A stretch of DNA of 64,000 bases from Aromatoleum petrolei (lineage in GTDB: Bacteria; Pseudomonadota; Gammaproteobacteria; Burkholderiales; Rhodocyclaceae). A program made the position numbers and the translations under genes. The stretch is from contig NZ_CP059560.1 of NCBI RefSeq assembly GCF_017894385.1, positions 1,364,001-1,428,000 of the forward strand, given 5' to 3'. The notes below the pieces were generated by a model. The model was not told the origin of the DNA, ran no database searches, and was given only the letters and a program-made list of their open reading frames with translations. Of the stretch, positions 1 through 7,979 are shown one piece after another; position 1 is the stretch's first letter; each line of letters begins with the position of its first letter.

Positions 1-1059
1 GGCATGGGCCTGAACGCCTTCTTCACGTATACGGTCGTGGGCGAGATGGGCTACAGCTGGCAGATCGCCCTTGGCGCGGTCTTCATCTCCGGCGTGGTGT
101 TCATGGTACTGAGCTTCACGCGCCTGCGTCAGTGGTTGCTCGACAGCATCCCGAAGAGCCTGCGCTTCGCGATGGGCGCCGGCGTCGGTCTCTTTCTCGG
201 ACTGATCGGCCTGAAGATTGCCGGCATCGTCGTGCCGAGCAATGCGACGCTGGTGACGATGGGCTCGATGCTGAAACTGCCCGCCGCCCTCGCCGGGCTG
301 TGCTTCCTGATGATCGGTGTGCTGAGCCACTTCCGCGTCTTTGGCGCGATCCTCATCAGCATCCTGACGGTGACCCTCATCGGCATGGCCGCCGGCATCG
401 TCGAATACAAGGGCCTCGTATCCATGCCGCCCAGCATCGCTCCGACGCTGATGGCGATGGACGTCGCCGGCGCGTTCGACGTCGGGATGATCAGCGTGAT
501 CCTCGCCTTCCTGTTCGTGAACATGTTCGATACCGCGGGCACGCTCATGGGCCTCGCGCACCGCGCGAAACTGGAAGGCCCTGACGGCACGATCGAGAAC
601 ATGAACCAGGCGCTCAAGGCCGACAGCACGGCGAGCGTGATCGGCGCAATGGTCGGCTGCCCGCCGGTCACGAGCTACGTCGAGAGCAGCGCCGGGGTCG
701 AAGCGGGCGGGCGCACCGGGCTCACCGCCGTCACGGTCGGCGTGCTCTTCCTCGCCGCGATGTTCTTCGCCCCGCTCGCGGGCATGATCCCCGGCTACGC
801 GACCGCGGGCGCGCTGATCTACGTCGCAATGCTGATGAGCACCGGCCTCGCCCACATCGACTGGGAGGACTACACCAACACCATCCCGGCGATCGTGACC
901 GCGGTGATGATGCCGCTGACCTTCTCCATCGCGAACGGCATCGCGCTCGGCTTCGTCACCTACGTCGTGCTGAAGTTCTTCACCGGCAAGCGCGCGGACA
1001 TCTCCCCCGCCCTCTACACGCTGTTCGTGCTCTTCGTCGCCAAGTTCGTATACCTCTGA
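1..1059 (+). CDS. NCS2 family purine permease (AzgA-like), 5' truncated by window
   Basis: Inner-membrane uptake carrier for adenine/guanine/hypoxanthine-type purines, assigned by family. The reading frame is open from base 1, and the visible protein begins inside the conserved GMGLNAFFTYTVV segment of the third membrane helix, so the true start lies upstream of the window and the ATG at 4 is internal. The rest is a run of hydrophobic helices with the family hallmark NMFDTAGTLMGLA near residue 175 and a conserved Ser/Glu-rich stretch (SYVESSAGVEAGGRTGL) near residue 225. It ends just before an intrinsic terminator and lies next to urate-degradation genes, which supports a purine substrate. 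The exact base preference cannot be read. Confidence 0.9.
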   Translation, partial: GMGLNAFFTYTVVGEMGYSWQIALGAVFISGVVFMVLSFTRLRQWLLDSIPKSLRFAMGAGVGLFLGLIGLKIAGIVVPSNATLVTMGSMLKLPAALAGLCFLMIGVLSHFRVFGAILISILTVTLIGMAAGIVEYKGLVSMPPSIAPTLMAMDVAGAFDVGMISVILAFLFVNMFDTAGTLMGLAHRAKLEGPDGTIENMNQALKADSTASVIGAMVGCPPVTSYVESSAGVEAGGRTGLTAVTVGVLFLAAMFFAPLAGMIPGYATAGALIYVAMLMSTGLAHIDWEDYTNTIPAIVTAVMMPLTFSIANGIALGFVTYVVLKFFTGKRADISPALYTLFVLFVAKFVYL

Positions 1060-1158
1060 GCGGCGCGGCCGACGCACGCCCCCGATCGGCGGGCGGGATG
1101 CGCTCCCGTCCGCCCCCTCCTCCCTCGCTCGCAGGGGCCTCTCCAGCCCTTATGCGCC

Positions 1159-1185
1159 CGGCCCCCTTGCGGGGCCGTTTTTTTT
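1159..1185 (+). terminator. Intrinsic terminator after the purine permease
   Basis: A perfect 7-bp GC stem (CGGCCCC / GGGGCCG) with a 5-base loop is followed directly by eight T on the plus strand. It ends the permease transcript in the short gap before the convergent LysR gene. No matching run of A precedes the stem, so it would act on the plus strand only. Confidence 0.88.
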
Positions 1186-1187
1186 GC

Positions 1188-2114
1188 TTACTGCACGTTG
1201 CGCCCGCACTCGAGCAGCAGGCGCCGCAGCCAGCGGTGGCTCTCGGAATCCTGCGTGCGGTCGTGCCATAGCTGGTAGAAGCGCATCGGCGGAAACGCGA
1301 TCGGCGACGCGACGATCGCGAGCGGCAGCAGGTTCGCGTAGAAGCGCGCGAAGTGCCGGCTGGTCGTGAACACCAGGTCTGTGCCCGGCAGCAGGTAGGG
1401 CGCAAGGTAGAAGGACTGCACGATCACGCGCGAATCGCGCGACACGCGCATGCCCGCGAGGTGCATGTCGATGAGGCCGCGCTGCGACAGCGAGTACGGC
1501 AGCGGGACGATGTGGGTCGCGCTGAGGTACTGCTTCTCGGTCAGGCCGCGTCGCGCCGCAGGGTGGCGCGAACTCACCAGGCACACGATCTCGTCCTCGA
1601 GGAGCATCGACATGCGCATCCGCTCGGGCGGTTCGGGCCAGTTGCCGATCACGATGTCGAGGCGGCCCTCGGCGAGCGCCTTCTCGAAGTCGACGTTCGG
1701 CCCCAGGGACTCCACGACCAGGCTTGCGTTCGGCGCCTCGCGGCGGAAGCGCTCGGCGAAGCTCGCCATGAACACGGGCGCGAGGTATTCCGGCGCACCA
1801 ACGCGGAAGGTGTGGCGGCTCTCGACCGGGCTGAACGAGGCCGCACCGCCGGTGAGCTGGTCGATCTCCTCCAGCGCCCGCCGCGCATGCTCGGCGAGCT
1901 GCAGCGCACGCTCGGTCGGCACCATGCCGTCCTTCTCGCGCACCAGCAGGCGGTCGCCAAAGATCTCGCGCAGCGTCTTCAGCGCCGCGCTGATCGCCGG
2001 CTGCGACTGGTTCATGCGCACCGCGACGCGCGACACGTTGCGTTCGGCCACCAGCTGGCAGAACACGCGCAGCAGGTAGGGATCGAGCGTCCTGTCCGGA
2101 TCGCGCGCGCTCAT
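1188..2114 (-). CDS. LysR-family transcriptional regulator
   Basis: DNA-binding regulator with an N-terminal winged helix-turn-helix (about residues 10-70; core NVSRVAVRMNQSQPAISAAL) and a LysR substrate-binding domain after it. The start MSARDP at 2114 is preferred over the upstream codon at 2159 because GGAGGG stands 8 bases ahead of it. The length of about 308 residues is normal for the family. It is transcribed away from uraH across a 150-base gap, the usual arrangement for a LysR protein controlling its divergent neighbour, so control of the urate operon is likely (inference). The inducer cannot be read; urate or a product is plausible. Confidence 0.9.
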   Translation of the reverse strand: MSARDPDRTLDPYLLRVFCQLVAERNVSRVAVRMNQSQPAISAALKTLREIFGDRLLVREKDGMVPTERALQLAEHARRALEEIDQLTGGAASFSPVESRHTFRVGAPEYLAPVFMASFAERFRREAPNASLVVESLGPNVDFEKALAEGRLDIVIGNWPEPPERMRMSMLLEDEIVCLVSSRHPAARRGLTEKQYLSATHIVPLPYSLSQRGLIDMHLAGMRVSRDSRVIVQSFYLAPYLLPGTDLVFTTSRHFARFYANLLPLAIVASPIAFPPMRFYQLWHDRTQDSESHRWLRRLLLECGRNVQ

Positions 2115-2264
2115 CGCGGCTGCCCTCCGGCCGCCGCAATCCGCCGGCAGCAGCACCACTTCAGCACTATATGCATGTCTTTATATCAGCTATCAGCACA
2201 TAACGAATTCCATCACATGCTGACACTCTAGACTGCAACGCATACCAATGAAAAGGAGACAACG
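2115..2264. promoter_or_regulatory. Divergent promoter region between LysR gene and uraH
   Basis: This 150-base gap is much richer in A/T than its surroundings around 2160-2215. It holds closely spaced repeats of TCAGCAC / ATCAGCAC together with TATATGCAT and TTTATATCAGC elements. LysR proteins usually bind such interrupted A/T dyads. The uraH ribosome site AAGGAG (2253-2258) closes the region. No single operator can be fixed from sequence alone. Confidence 0.5.
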
Positions 2265-2621
2265 ATGAGCCGCCTCACCACCCATGTCCTCGACACCGCC
2301 CACGGCAAGCCTGGCGCCGGCATTGCCGTCACGGTGTTCGCGGTGAATGCGGAAGGCCGCCGCGAGGCCGTCGCGCACGCCGTCACCAACGACGACGGCC
2401 GCTGCGACCGCCCGCTGCTCGAAGGCACAGCCTTCGTGCGCGGAACCTACGAAATCGTCTTCGAAGTTGGCGCCTACTTCGCACGCAGCGGCGCCGAACT
2501 CCCCGACCCGCCCTTCGTCGGCGATGTCGTGCTGCGCTTTGGCGTCGCCAATCCGGCGCAGCACTACCACGTGCCGCTGTTGGTGTCGCCGTGGAGCTAC
2601 TCGACCTACCGCGGCAGTTGA
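2265..2621 (+). CDS. uraH: 5-hydroxyisourate hydrolase
   Basis: Transthyretin-like enzyme that hydrolyses 5-hydroxyisourate to OHCU, the second step of urate breakdown. All family marks are present in 118 residues: an N-terminal LTTHVLDTAHGKPG block (substrate His and the catalytic loop), a central ARSG segment, HYHVPLLVSPWSYSTY near the end and the terminal YRGS signature. The start is fixed by AAGGAG six bases upstream. It is first in the plus-strand run with puuD, the urate permease, a porin and uraD, so the pathway from urate to allantoin is co-encoded. Confidence 0.97.
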   Translation: MSRLTTHVLDTAHGKPGAGIAVTVFAVNAEGRREAVAHAVTNDDGRCDRPLLEGTAFVRGTYEIVFEVGAYFARSGAELPDPPFVGDVVLRFGVANPAQHYHVPLLVSPWSYSTYRGS

Positions 2622-2673
2622 GACGGCCCTCCCCCGGCCCCCAACCCCCTCGACTGTTCTGCGGAAAACGACA

Positions 2674-3876
2674 ATGGATGCATATCTCCTCGATTGGGCC
2701 AATCTACTGGTCCGCTGGGCGCACCTGATCGCGGGCATTGCCTGGATCGGCGCCTCTTTTTATTTCGTGATGCTCGACAACTCGCTGAAGCCGCCGAAGA
2801 ACCTGGCCGACGCGAAGCGCGGCGTCTTCGGCGAACTGTGGGCCGTGCATGGCGGCGGCTTCTATCACAGCCAGAAGTACCTCACCGGCCCCAAGGGCGA
2901 GGCCCTGTCGAACGACCTGCACTGGTCGAAGTGGGAGTCGTATTCGACCTGGCTCACCGGCCTGGGCATGATGACCATCGTGTATTGGATCGGTGCGAAG
3001 TCCTACCTGATCGACCGCAACGTCATGGATCTCACGCAGGGCGCGGCGATCGCGATCTCGATCGGCTTTCTCGCCGCCGGCTGGGTCGTGTATGACCTGC
3101 TGTGCCGCAGCCTGGTCGGGCGCGACCGCCTGCTCGCCGGCCTGATCTTCGTCTTTGTCGTCGCCTGCGACTGGGCGCTGCATCAGGTGTTTGCGGCCCG
3201 CGCGGCCTACCTGCACGTCGGCGCGATGCTCGCGACGATCATGACCGCCAACGTGTTCTTCCACATCATCCCCGGCCAGAAGCGCATGGAAGCGCAGATC
3301 CGCGCCGGCCAGCCGGTCGATCCGCGCCCGGGGCAGATCGGCAAGCAGCGCTCGGTGCACAACACCTACTTCACGCTGCCGGTTCTGTTCGCGATGATCA
3401 GCAACCACTACCCGATGACCTACAGCCACGCCAACGGCTGGCTCGTTCTGGTCGTGATCATGCTGGCCGGCGTGCTGATCCGCCAGTTCTTCGTGCTGCG
3501 CCACCGCGGCGAAGTGAAGGGCTGGCTGCCGGCCGCCGGCACCGCGCTGCTTGCGAGCCTGGTCGCGCTGCTCGCCCCGCAGGCGGTCGATGCAAGCGGC
3601 GACAAGGTCGCCTTCGCCGAAGTGCGCCACGTCGTCGAACAGCGGTGCGTCACCTGCCACGCGGACCAGCCCACCTACGATGGCTTCGCCCAGCCGCCGA
3701 AGGGCGTCGTGCTGCAGTCCCCCGAGCAGCTCGCCCAGCACGCGGCCAAGGTCGCCGAGACGGTCGCCAGCGGCTACATGCCGCTCGGCAACCTCACTGG
3801 CATCACCGCCGAGGAACGCACGCTGATACGCACCTGGTACGCCCAGGGCGCCCGCACCGACGTCGCCGCGAACTGA
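2674..3876 (+). CDS. puuD: Membrane urate hydroxylase PuuD (urate oxidase with cytochrome c domain)
   Basis: Oxidises urate to 5-hydroxyisourate in the inner membrane and passes electrons to a fused cytochrome c rather than to oxygen as soluble uricase does (family knowledge from the PuuD type). The frame is open further upstream, but the first sensible start is ATG 2674 (MDAYLLDWANLLVRWAH). About eight hydrophobic helices occupy residues 1-310, followed by a c-type haem motif CVTCH at residues 325-329 and a likely Met ligand in SGYMPLGN. No soluble uricase is seen in the window, so this is the urate-oxidising step. It sits 52 bases after uraH. Confidence 0.95.
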   Translation: MDAYLLDWANLLVRWAHLIAGIAWIGASFYFVMLDNSLKPPKNLADAKRGVFGELWAVHGGGFYHSQKYLTGPKGEALSNDLHWSKWESYSTWLTGLGMMTIVYWIGAKSYLIDRNVMDLTQGAAIAISIGFLAAGWVVYDLLCRSLVGRDRLLAGLIFVFVVACDWALHQVFAARAAYLHVGAMLATIMTANVFFHIIPGQKRMEAQIRAGQPVDPRPGQIGKQRSVHNTYFTLPVLFAMISNHYPMTYSHANGWLVLVVIMLAGVLIRQFFVLRHRGEVKGWLPAAGTALLASLVALLAPQAVDASGDKVAFAEVRHVVEQRCVTCHADQPTYDGFAQPPKGVVLQSPEQLAQHAAKVAETVASGYMPLGNLTGITAEERTLIRTWYAQGARTDVAAN

Positions 3877-3882
3877 TTTACC

Positions 3883-3904
3883 GCCCGGCCGCAACCGGCC
3901 GGGC
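3883..3904. repeat. GC hairpin between puuD and the urate permease gene
   Basis: Perfect 9-bp stem GCCCGGCCG / CGGCCGGGC with a CAAC loop starts seven bases after the puuD stop codon. No T-run follows, so it looks more like an mRNA-stability or Rho-linked hairpin than a full terminator. It may set the ratio of enzyme to transporter message. Confidence 0.6.
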
Positions 3905-3988
3905 ACCTAGCCTGCAACACCCCCGCAACACCATTCAAGCCCCTATAGCGCCCGCAAGAGGCGCATCGAAAACCAAGGAGACACAAAG

Positions 3989-5407
3989 ATGGTGCAGCAT
4001 TCCCGGGCGCATTCCGCGCCCCACCCCGCCCAACAGCCCGATGCGGTCGACGAGCGCCCGGCCTCCGGCCGACTGCTCGCCCTCGGCCTGCAACACGTGC
4101 TCGTGATGTATGCCGGTGCAATCGCCGTACCTCTCATCGTGGGCGGCGCGCTCAAGCTCCCCAAGGACCAGATCGCACTGCTGATCAACGCCGACCTGCT
4201 GTGCTGCGGAATCGTCACGATCATCCAGGCATTGGGCATCGGCAAGTTCGGCATCCGTCTGCCGGTGATGATGGGCGTCACCTTCGCCGCCGTTGGCCCC
4301 ATGGTCGCGATGGCCGGCAATCCGGAACTGGGCATCAACGCGATCCTCGGTTCGGGGATCGCGGCGGGCCTCTTCGGCATCGTCTTCGCGCCGCTCGTGT
4401 CACGTTGCCTGCCGCTGTTCCCGCCCGTGGTCACCGGCACGATCATCGCCGTGATCGGCATCTCGCTGATGCGCGTGGCGGTGAACTGGGCGGCCGGCGG
4501 GCAGCCCACGATCCGCGACGCGGCCACCGGGCAGATGGTCGCCAACCCCGCCTACGGCGCACCCGAGCATCTGGCGATCGCCGCCATCGTGCTCGTCACG
4601 GTGCTGCTGATCACCAAGTACGGCCGCGGCTTCCTCGCCAACGTGTCGGTGCTGCTGGGCATGGTCGTGGGCTTCCTGATCTCGATGGCGCTCGGCAAGG
4701 TGAACTTCGCCGGCATCGCGGAGGCGCCCTGGCTCGCGCCGGTATATCCGCTGCAGTTCGGCATGCCGACCTTCGACCCCGTTTCGATCGCGACGATGTG
4801 CGTGGTGATGCTGGTCGTGATGGTCGAATCGCTGGGCATGTTCCTCGCACTGGGCGAGCTCACCGGACGCAAGCTCAACCAGGACGACCTCACTCGCGGC
4901 CTGCGCACCGACGGCCTCGGCACGCTGCTCGGCGGTATCCTCAACACCTTCCCGCATACCTCGTTCTCGCAGAACGTCGGCCTCGTCGGCGTCACCGGCG
5001 TCAAGAGCCGCTGGGTCTGCGTCGTCGGCGGCGCGATCCTGATCGCCTTCGGCCTCTTCCCCAAGATGGCCAACGTCATCGCCTCCGTGCCGCAGTTCGT
5101 GCTCGGCGGCGCAGGCATCGTGATGTTCGGCATGGTCGCCGCCACCGGCATCAAGATCCTGATGGGTGCGGACCTGCGCAACAACCGCAACAACCTCTAT
5201 GTCGTCGCCGTCAGCGTCGGCCTCGGCATGATCCCGCTCGTCGCCCCGACCTTCTTCCACCACCTGCCCAAGGCCCTCGACCCGCTGCTGCACAGCGGCA
5301 TCCTGCTCGCCGCGATCGCTGCGGTGGTGCTGAACGTGTTCCTCAACGGCACCTGCCGCACGCAACCGGGCACGCCGGACGAATTCGGGGCGGCGGCCGC
5401 GCACTGA
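3989..5407 (+). CDS. NCS2 family urate/xanthine permease
   Basis: Proton-coupled uptake of urate or xanthine at the inner membrane. The 472 residues form 12-14 helices after a hydrophilic N-tail of about 25. Family marks are GLQHVLVMYAGAIAVPLIVGG near residue 31, the substrate-site helix with ESLGMFLALGELTGRK around 280, and NTFPHTSFSQNVGLVGVTGVKSR around 315. AAGGAG stands 8 bases before ATG 3989. This branch differs from the AzgA-like permease at the window start, so the locus carries two purine importers. Its place between puuD and uraD favours urate as substrate (inference). Confidence 0.93.
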   Translation: MVQHSRAHSAPHPAQQPDAVDERPASGRLLALGLQHVLVMYAGAIAVPLIVGGALKLPKDQIALLINADLLCCGIVTIIQALGIGKFGIRLPVMMGVTFAAVGPMVAMAGNPELGINAILGSGIAAGLFGIVFAPLVSRCLPLFPPVVTGTIIAVIGISLMRVAVNWAAGGQPTIRDAATGQMVANPAYGAPEHLAIAAIVLVTVLLITKYGRGFLANVSVLLGMVVGFLISMALGKVNFAGIAEAPWLAPVYPLQFGMPTFDPVSIATMCVVMLVVMVESLGMFLALGELTGRKLNQDDLTRGLRTDGLGTLLGGILNTFPHTSFSQNVGLVGVTGVKSRWVCVVGGAILIAFGLFPKMANVIASVPQFVLGGAGIVMFGMVAATGIKILMGADLRNNRNNLYVVAVSVGLGMIPLVAPTFFHHLPKALDPLLHSGILLAAIAAVVLNVFLNGTCRTQPGTPDEFGAAAAH

Positions 5408-5461
5408 ACAAGAAAAGGCCACGCGCCATCACCACAAGCCACACCACAAGGAGACAGCAGC

Positions 5462-6328
5462 ATGAAACAGAAGGCCCTCGCCACCATCGTCCTTGCCGCC
5501 GCCGCGCTCGCGACGGGCGCCAGCGCGCACGCGGCGACCTGGAGCGACACCTTCGTCGGCTACCGCTACGGGGAGAAATTCACCGAGCCGGCCAACCACG
5601 AAGACGTGCAGAAGCACGTGCTCGAATTCACCCATGTGAGCGGCTACGCGACGGGACAGAACTTCCTGACCCTCGACGTGCTGCAGTCCGACGACAAGGA
5701 CCCGGCACACGGCAGCGACAACGGTGCGACCGAGTTCTACCTGGTCTATCGTCACCAGTTCCACCTCGGCAAGCTCCTCGACCGCAGCCTCGCCTTCGGC
5801 CCGGTCAAGGAGGTCGCTCTCACCGCGGGTTTCGACCTCAACACCAAGAACACCACCTTCGCGTCGAGGAAACGCCTGCTCGTCGTCGGGCCGACACTGA
5901 AGTTCGACGTGCCGGGCTTCCTCGACGTGAGCCTGCTCGCCGCGCGCGAGTGGAACCACTGCGGGTTGGGCGCGCCCGCCTGCCCGCGCTCCGACATCGT
6001 CTTTGACCCGCAGTGGATCCTCAGCGCCGCGTGGGGCATTCCCTTCGAGCTCGGGCCGCTGCCGCTGAAGTTCCAGGGCTTCGCCAACTACGTGTCGGAA
6101 AAGGGCAAGGACTACTCCGGCACCGACACCGAACCCGAAACGCTGATGCGCGCCGCGCTGATGCTCGACGTCGGCCGCATGGTCACGGGCCGCAAGAACA
6201 CCTTCTTCGTCGGCGTCGGCTACGAGTACTGGCGCAACAAGTTCGGCAACCACGAGAACAAGGCCGGCCGCAGGAAGGCCGGCATCGACACGGATTCGCC
6301 AACCCTGCAGATGGAATGGCACTTCTGA
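5462..6328 (+). CDS. Tsx-like nucleoside-specific outer-membrane channel
   Basis: Outer-membrane beta-barrel of the Tsx/OmpK type, which lets nucleosides and related purines through. A signal peptide is clear (MKQKAL..., cleavage near ASAHA-A, residue 24). The mature protein shows alternating beta-strand sequence, the family block WSDTFVGYRYGEKFTEP at its N-terminus, and a C-terminal phenylalanine (QMEWHF) as needed for barrel assembly. AAGGAG precedes the start. Placed between urate permease and uraD, it probably supplies the outer-membrane step for purine or allantoin uptake. The exact solute is unknown. Confidence 0.88.
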   Translation: MKQKALATIVLAAAALATGASAHAATWSDTFVGYRYGEKFTEPANHEDVQKHVLEFTHVSGYATGQNFLTLDVLQSDDKDPAHGSDNGATEFYLVYRHQFHLGKLLDRSLAFGPVKEVALTAGFDLNTKNTTFASRKRLLVVGPTLKFDVPGFLDVSLLAAREWNHCGLGAPACPRSDIVFDPQWILSAAWGIPFELGPLPLKFQGFANYVSEKGKDYSGTDTEPETLMRAALMLDVGRMVTGRKNTFFVGVGYEYWRNKFGNHENKAGRRKAGIDTDSPTLQMEWHF

Positions 6329-6371
6329 AAACGCGGCCACGCCGCATCAACCGGATCAACGAGAACGCTTT

Positions 6372-6935
6372 ATGGACGCCAGCAACCTACATCCTCTCAC
6401 CGTCGCCGACATCTCCGCGCTCGGGCGCGACGATTTCGTCGCCCGCCTCGGCGACATCTTCGAGCATTCGCCGTGGGTCGCCGAACGCGCCTGGGTACAG
6501 CGCCCCTTCCGCGACGTCGATGCGCTGCACGCGGCCATGGCAGCGGCGGTCGACAACGCCACGGCGACCGAGCAGCTCGCGCTGATCCGCGCCCATCCCG
6601 AGCTCGCCGGCCGCGAGGCCGCCGCCGGCACGCTCACCGCGGCGTCGACCGGAGAACAGCGCGGCGCCGGGCTCGACCGCTGCAGCGCCGAGGAGCTCGC
6701 GCGCCTGCGCAGCCTCAACGCCGCCTACCGCGAACGCTTCGGCTTCCCCTTCGTGATCGCCGTGAAGGGGCGCAGCCGCTACGAAATCATGGACATCATC
6801 GAGGCACGACTGAAGAGCGATGCGGACACCGAGTTCCGCACCTGCCTCGACGAGATCGCGAAGATCGGCCGCCTGCGCCTCGACGCGCTGTTCGCACGCG
6901 CGACGTTCCCCATGCACACGACGACCGCTGCATGA
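6372..6935 (+). CDS. uraD: OHCU decarboxylase
   Basis: Decarboxylates 2-oxo-4-hydroxy-4-carboxy-5-ureidoimidazoline to S-allantoin, the third step after PuuD and UraH. The all-helical protein of 187 residues carries the expected motifs: FEHSPWVAERAW near residue 30, the catalytic His in IRAHPELAG near 77, and FGFPFVIAVKGRSR near 125 that lines the active site. It ends the plus-strand run begun by uraH. The ribosome site is weak, so it may depend on coupling to the porin message. A GC hairpin (CGCCGGTC / GACCGGCG, about 6979-7010) lies in the convergent gap before the GntR gene. Confidence 0.95.
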   Translation: MDASNLHPLTVADISALGRDDFVARLGDIFEHSPWVAERAWVQRPFRDVDALHAAMAAAVDNATATEQLALIRAHPELAGREAAAGTLTAASTGEQRGAGLDRCSAEELARLRSLNAAYRERFGFPFVIAVKGRSRYEIMDIIEARLKSDADTEFRTCLDEIAKIGRLRLDALFARATFPMHTTTAA

Positions 6936-7025
6936 CTCCCTGAAACTGCGGCGAGCACCTTCTCGCCGCCGACCCCGCGCGCCGGTCCGGGCCACGAGCC
7001 CCGACCGGCGTTCAACTTCGGGACT

Positions 7026-7688
7026 TCAGACGAAGATGCCCCACCAGCGCAAGGTCTGGTTGAAATGCTGACGCACCGCCTCCGCCGCCGCCTGCTCTTC
7101 GCCACGGAGGACCGCGTCGATAATCCGCAGATGCTCCTCCATCGCCGGCACGATGCGATCCGGCAGCAGCGGACGCGAATGCTGCATCACCGAGATCCGA
7201 TCACGGTTCTGCGCGTAGATCCCGCGTACCGTCGCATTTCCGAGCGACTCCGAAAGCGTGCCGTGCAACGCCCAGTCGACGGCCATCGCCTCGCGCTGCA
7301 GCGAGGGCGTGATACCGTTGCGCGCGGCGTCGAGCAGGCGCACATGCACCTCGCGCAGGGCTTCCAGCCGCTTGCCCTCGCCCTGGCGCACGAGGCGCCG
7401 CGCCCCCTCCTGGTCGAAGATCAGGCGCAGGTCGAAGTATTCGCGGATCAGATCGGGCGTCGCTTCCATGACTGCGACACCGCGCTTGGGCAGCACGTTG
7501 AGCAGCCCAGCCGACTCGGCGCGCTTGACCGCCTCGCGCACCGGAGCGAGCGGCAGGTCGACCATGCGCGCAAGGTCGGGCATCGACACGAACTGACCGG
7601 CGCGCAGCTGGCCGCCGGTAAGCATTGCCTTCAGCGCATTGAAGGCTTTTTCGGCAAGCAGCAAACCTTCCCCGTCCGGCATGTTCAT
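7026..7688 (-). CDS. GntR-family (FadR/FCD subfamily) regulator
   Basis: Winged-helix regulator (about residues 10-80; PDLARMVDLPLAPVREAVKRAESAGLL) with an all-helical FCD ligand domain (DLRLIFDQEGARRL onward), typical of regulators sensing small carboxylates. Start MNMPDG at 7688 is chosen because GAGGG lies about 8 bases upstream; an in-frame start at 7772 would give an unusual extension. It faces away from dctA and allantoicase. A repeated GTACACATnTG element lies in the shared upstream region, so it probably represses itself and dctA-alc-allA, with allantoate, ureidoglycolate or glyoxylate as possible signals (inference). Confidence 0.9.
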   Translation of the reverse strand: MNMPDGEGLLLAEKAFNALKAMLTGGQLRAGQFVSMPDLARMVDLPLAPVREAVKRAESAGLLNVLPKRGVAVMEATPDLIREYFDLRLIFDQEGARRLVRQGEGKRLEALREVHVRLLDAARNGITPSLQREAMAVDWALHGTLSESLGNATVRGIYAQNRDRISVMQHSRPLLPDRIVPAMEEHLRIIDAVLRGEEQAAAEAVRQHFNQTLRWWGIFV

Positions 7689-7716
7689 ACGTCTGCCCTC
7701 TCGATGATTCCCCGAA

Positions 7717-7830
7717 TGGTACACATGTGCCGCGACAGCGGAAATGTCGGCTGGCATGCGAGAGCGCTCCATAAAGAAATTTTTATTGACGGATAAGTGA
7801 CACGCTATCTAACATGTCAGTACACATTTG
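7717..7830. promoter_or_regulatory. Candidate GntR operator pair upstream of dctA
   Basis: Two near-identical elements, GTACACATGTG (7719-7729) and GTACACATTTG (7820-7830), match at 10 of 11 bases, in the same orientation and 101 bases apart. The first is about 30 bases upstream of the GntR start; the second is 150 bases before dctA, in the A/T-rich part of the gap (around 7775-7830). The first is also partly palindromic (CACATGTG). Spacing and position fit an autoregulating GntR protein. Confidence 0.5.
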
Positions 7831-7979
7831 AGAACGCATCCGCGGTGGGCACATCGATCCCGTGACCGCTCGACGGATGGCCGAAGCCCCGGGGCATCCA
7901 CACCAAAGACCCGAGACGACACGGCGCAAGAGCGGCTGCGGCAACGCGGCCACCCACATCCCGGTTCGAGAGGTGAACC

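Noticed and set aside
4201..6006. 601-codon open frame across the urate permease and the porin
   Set aside because: Arg/His-rich shadow typical of high-GC DNA; the permease and porin frames are well supported.
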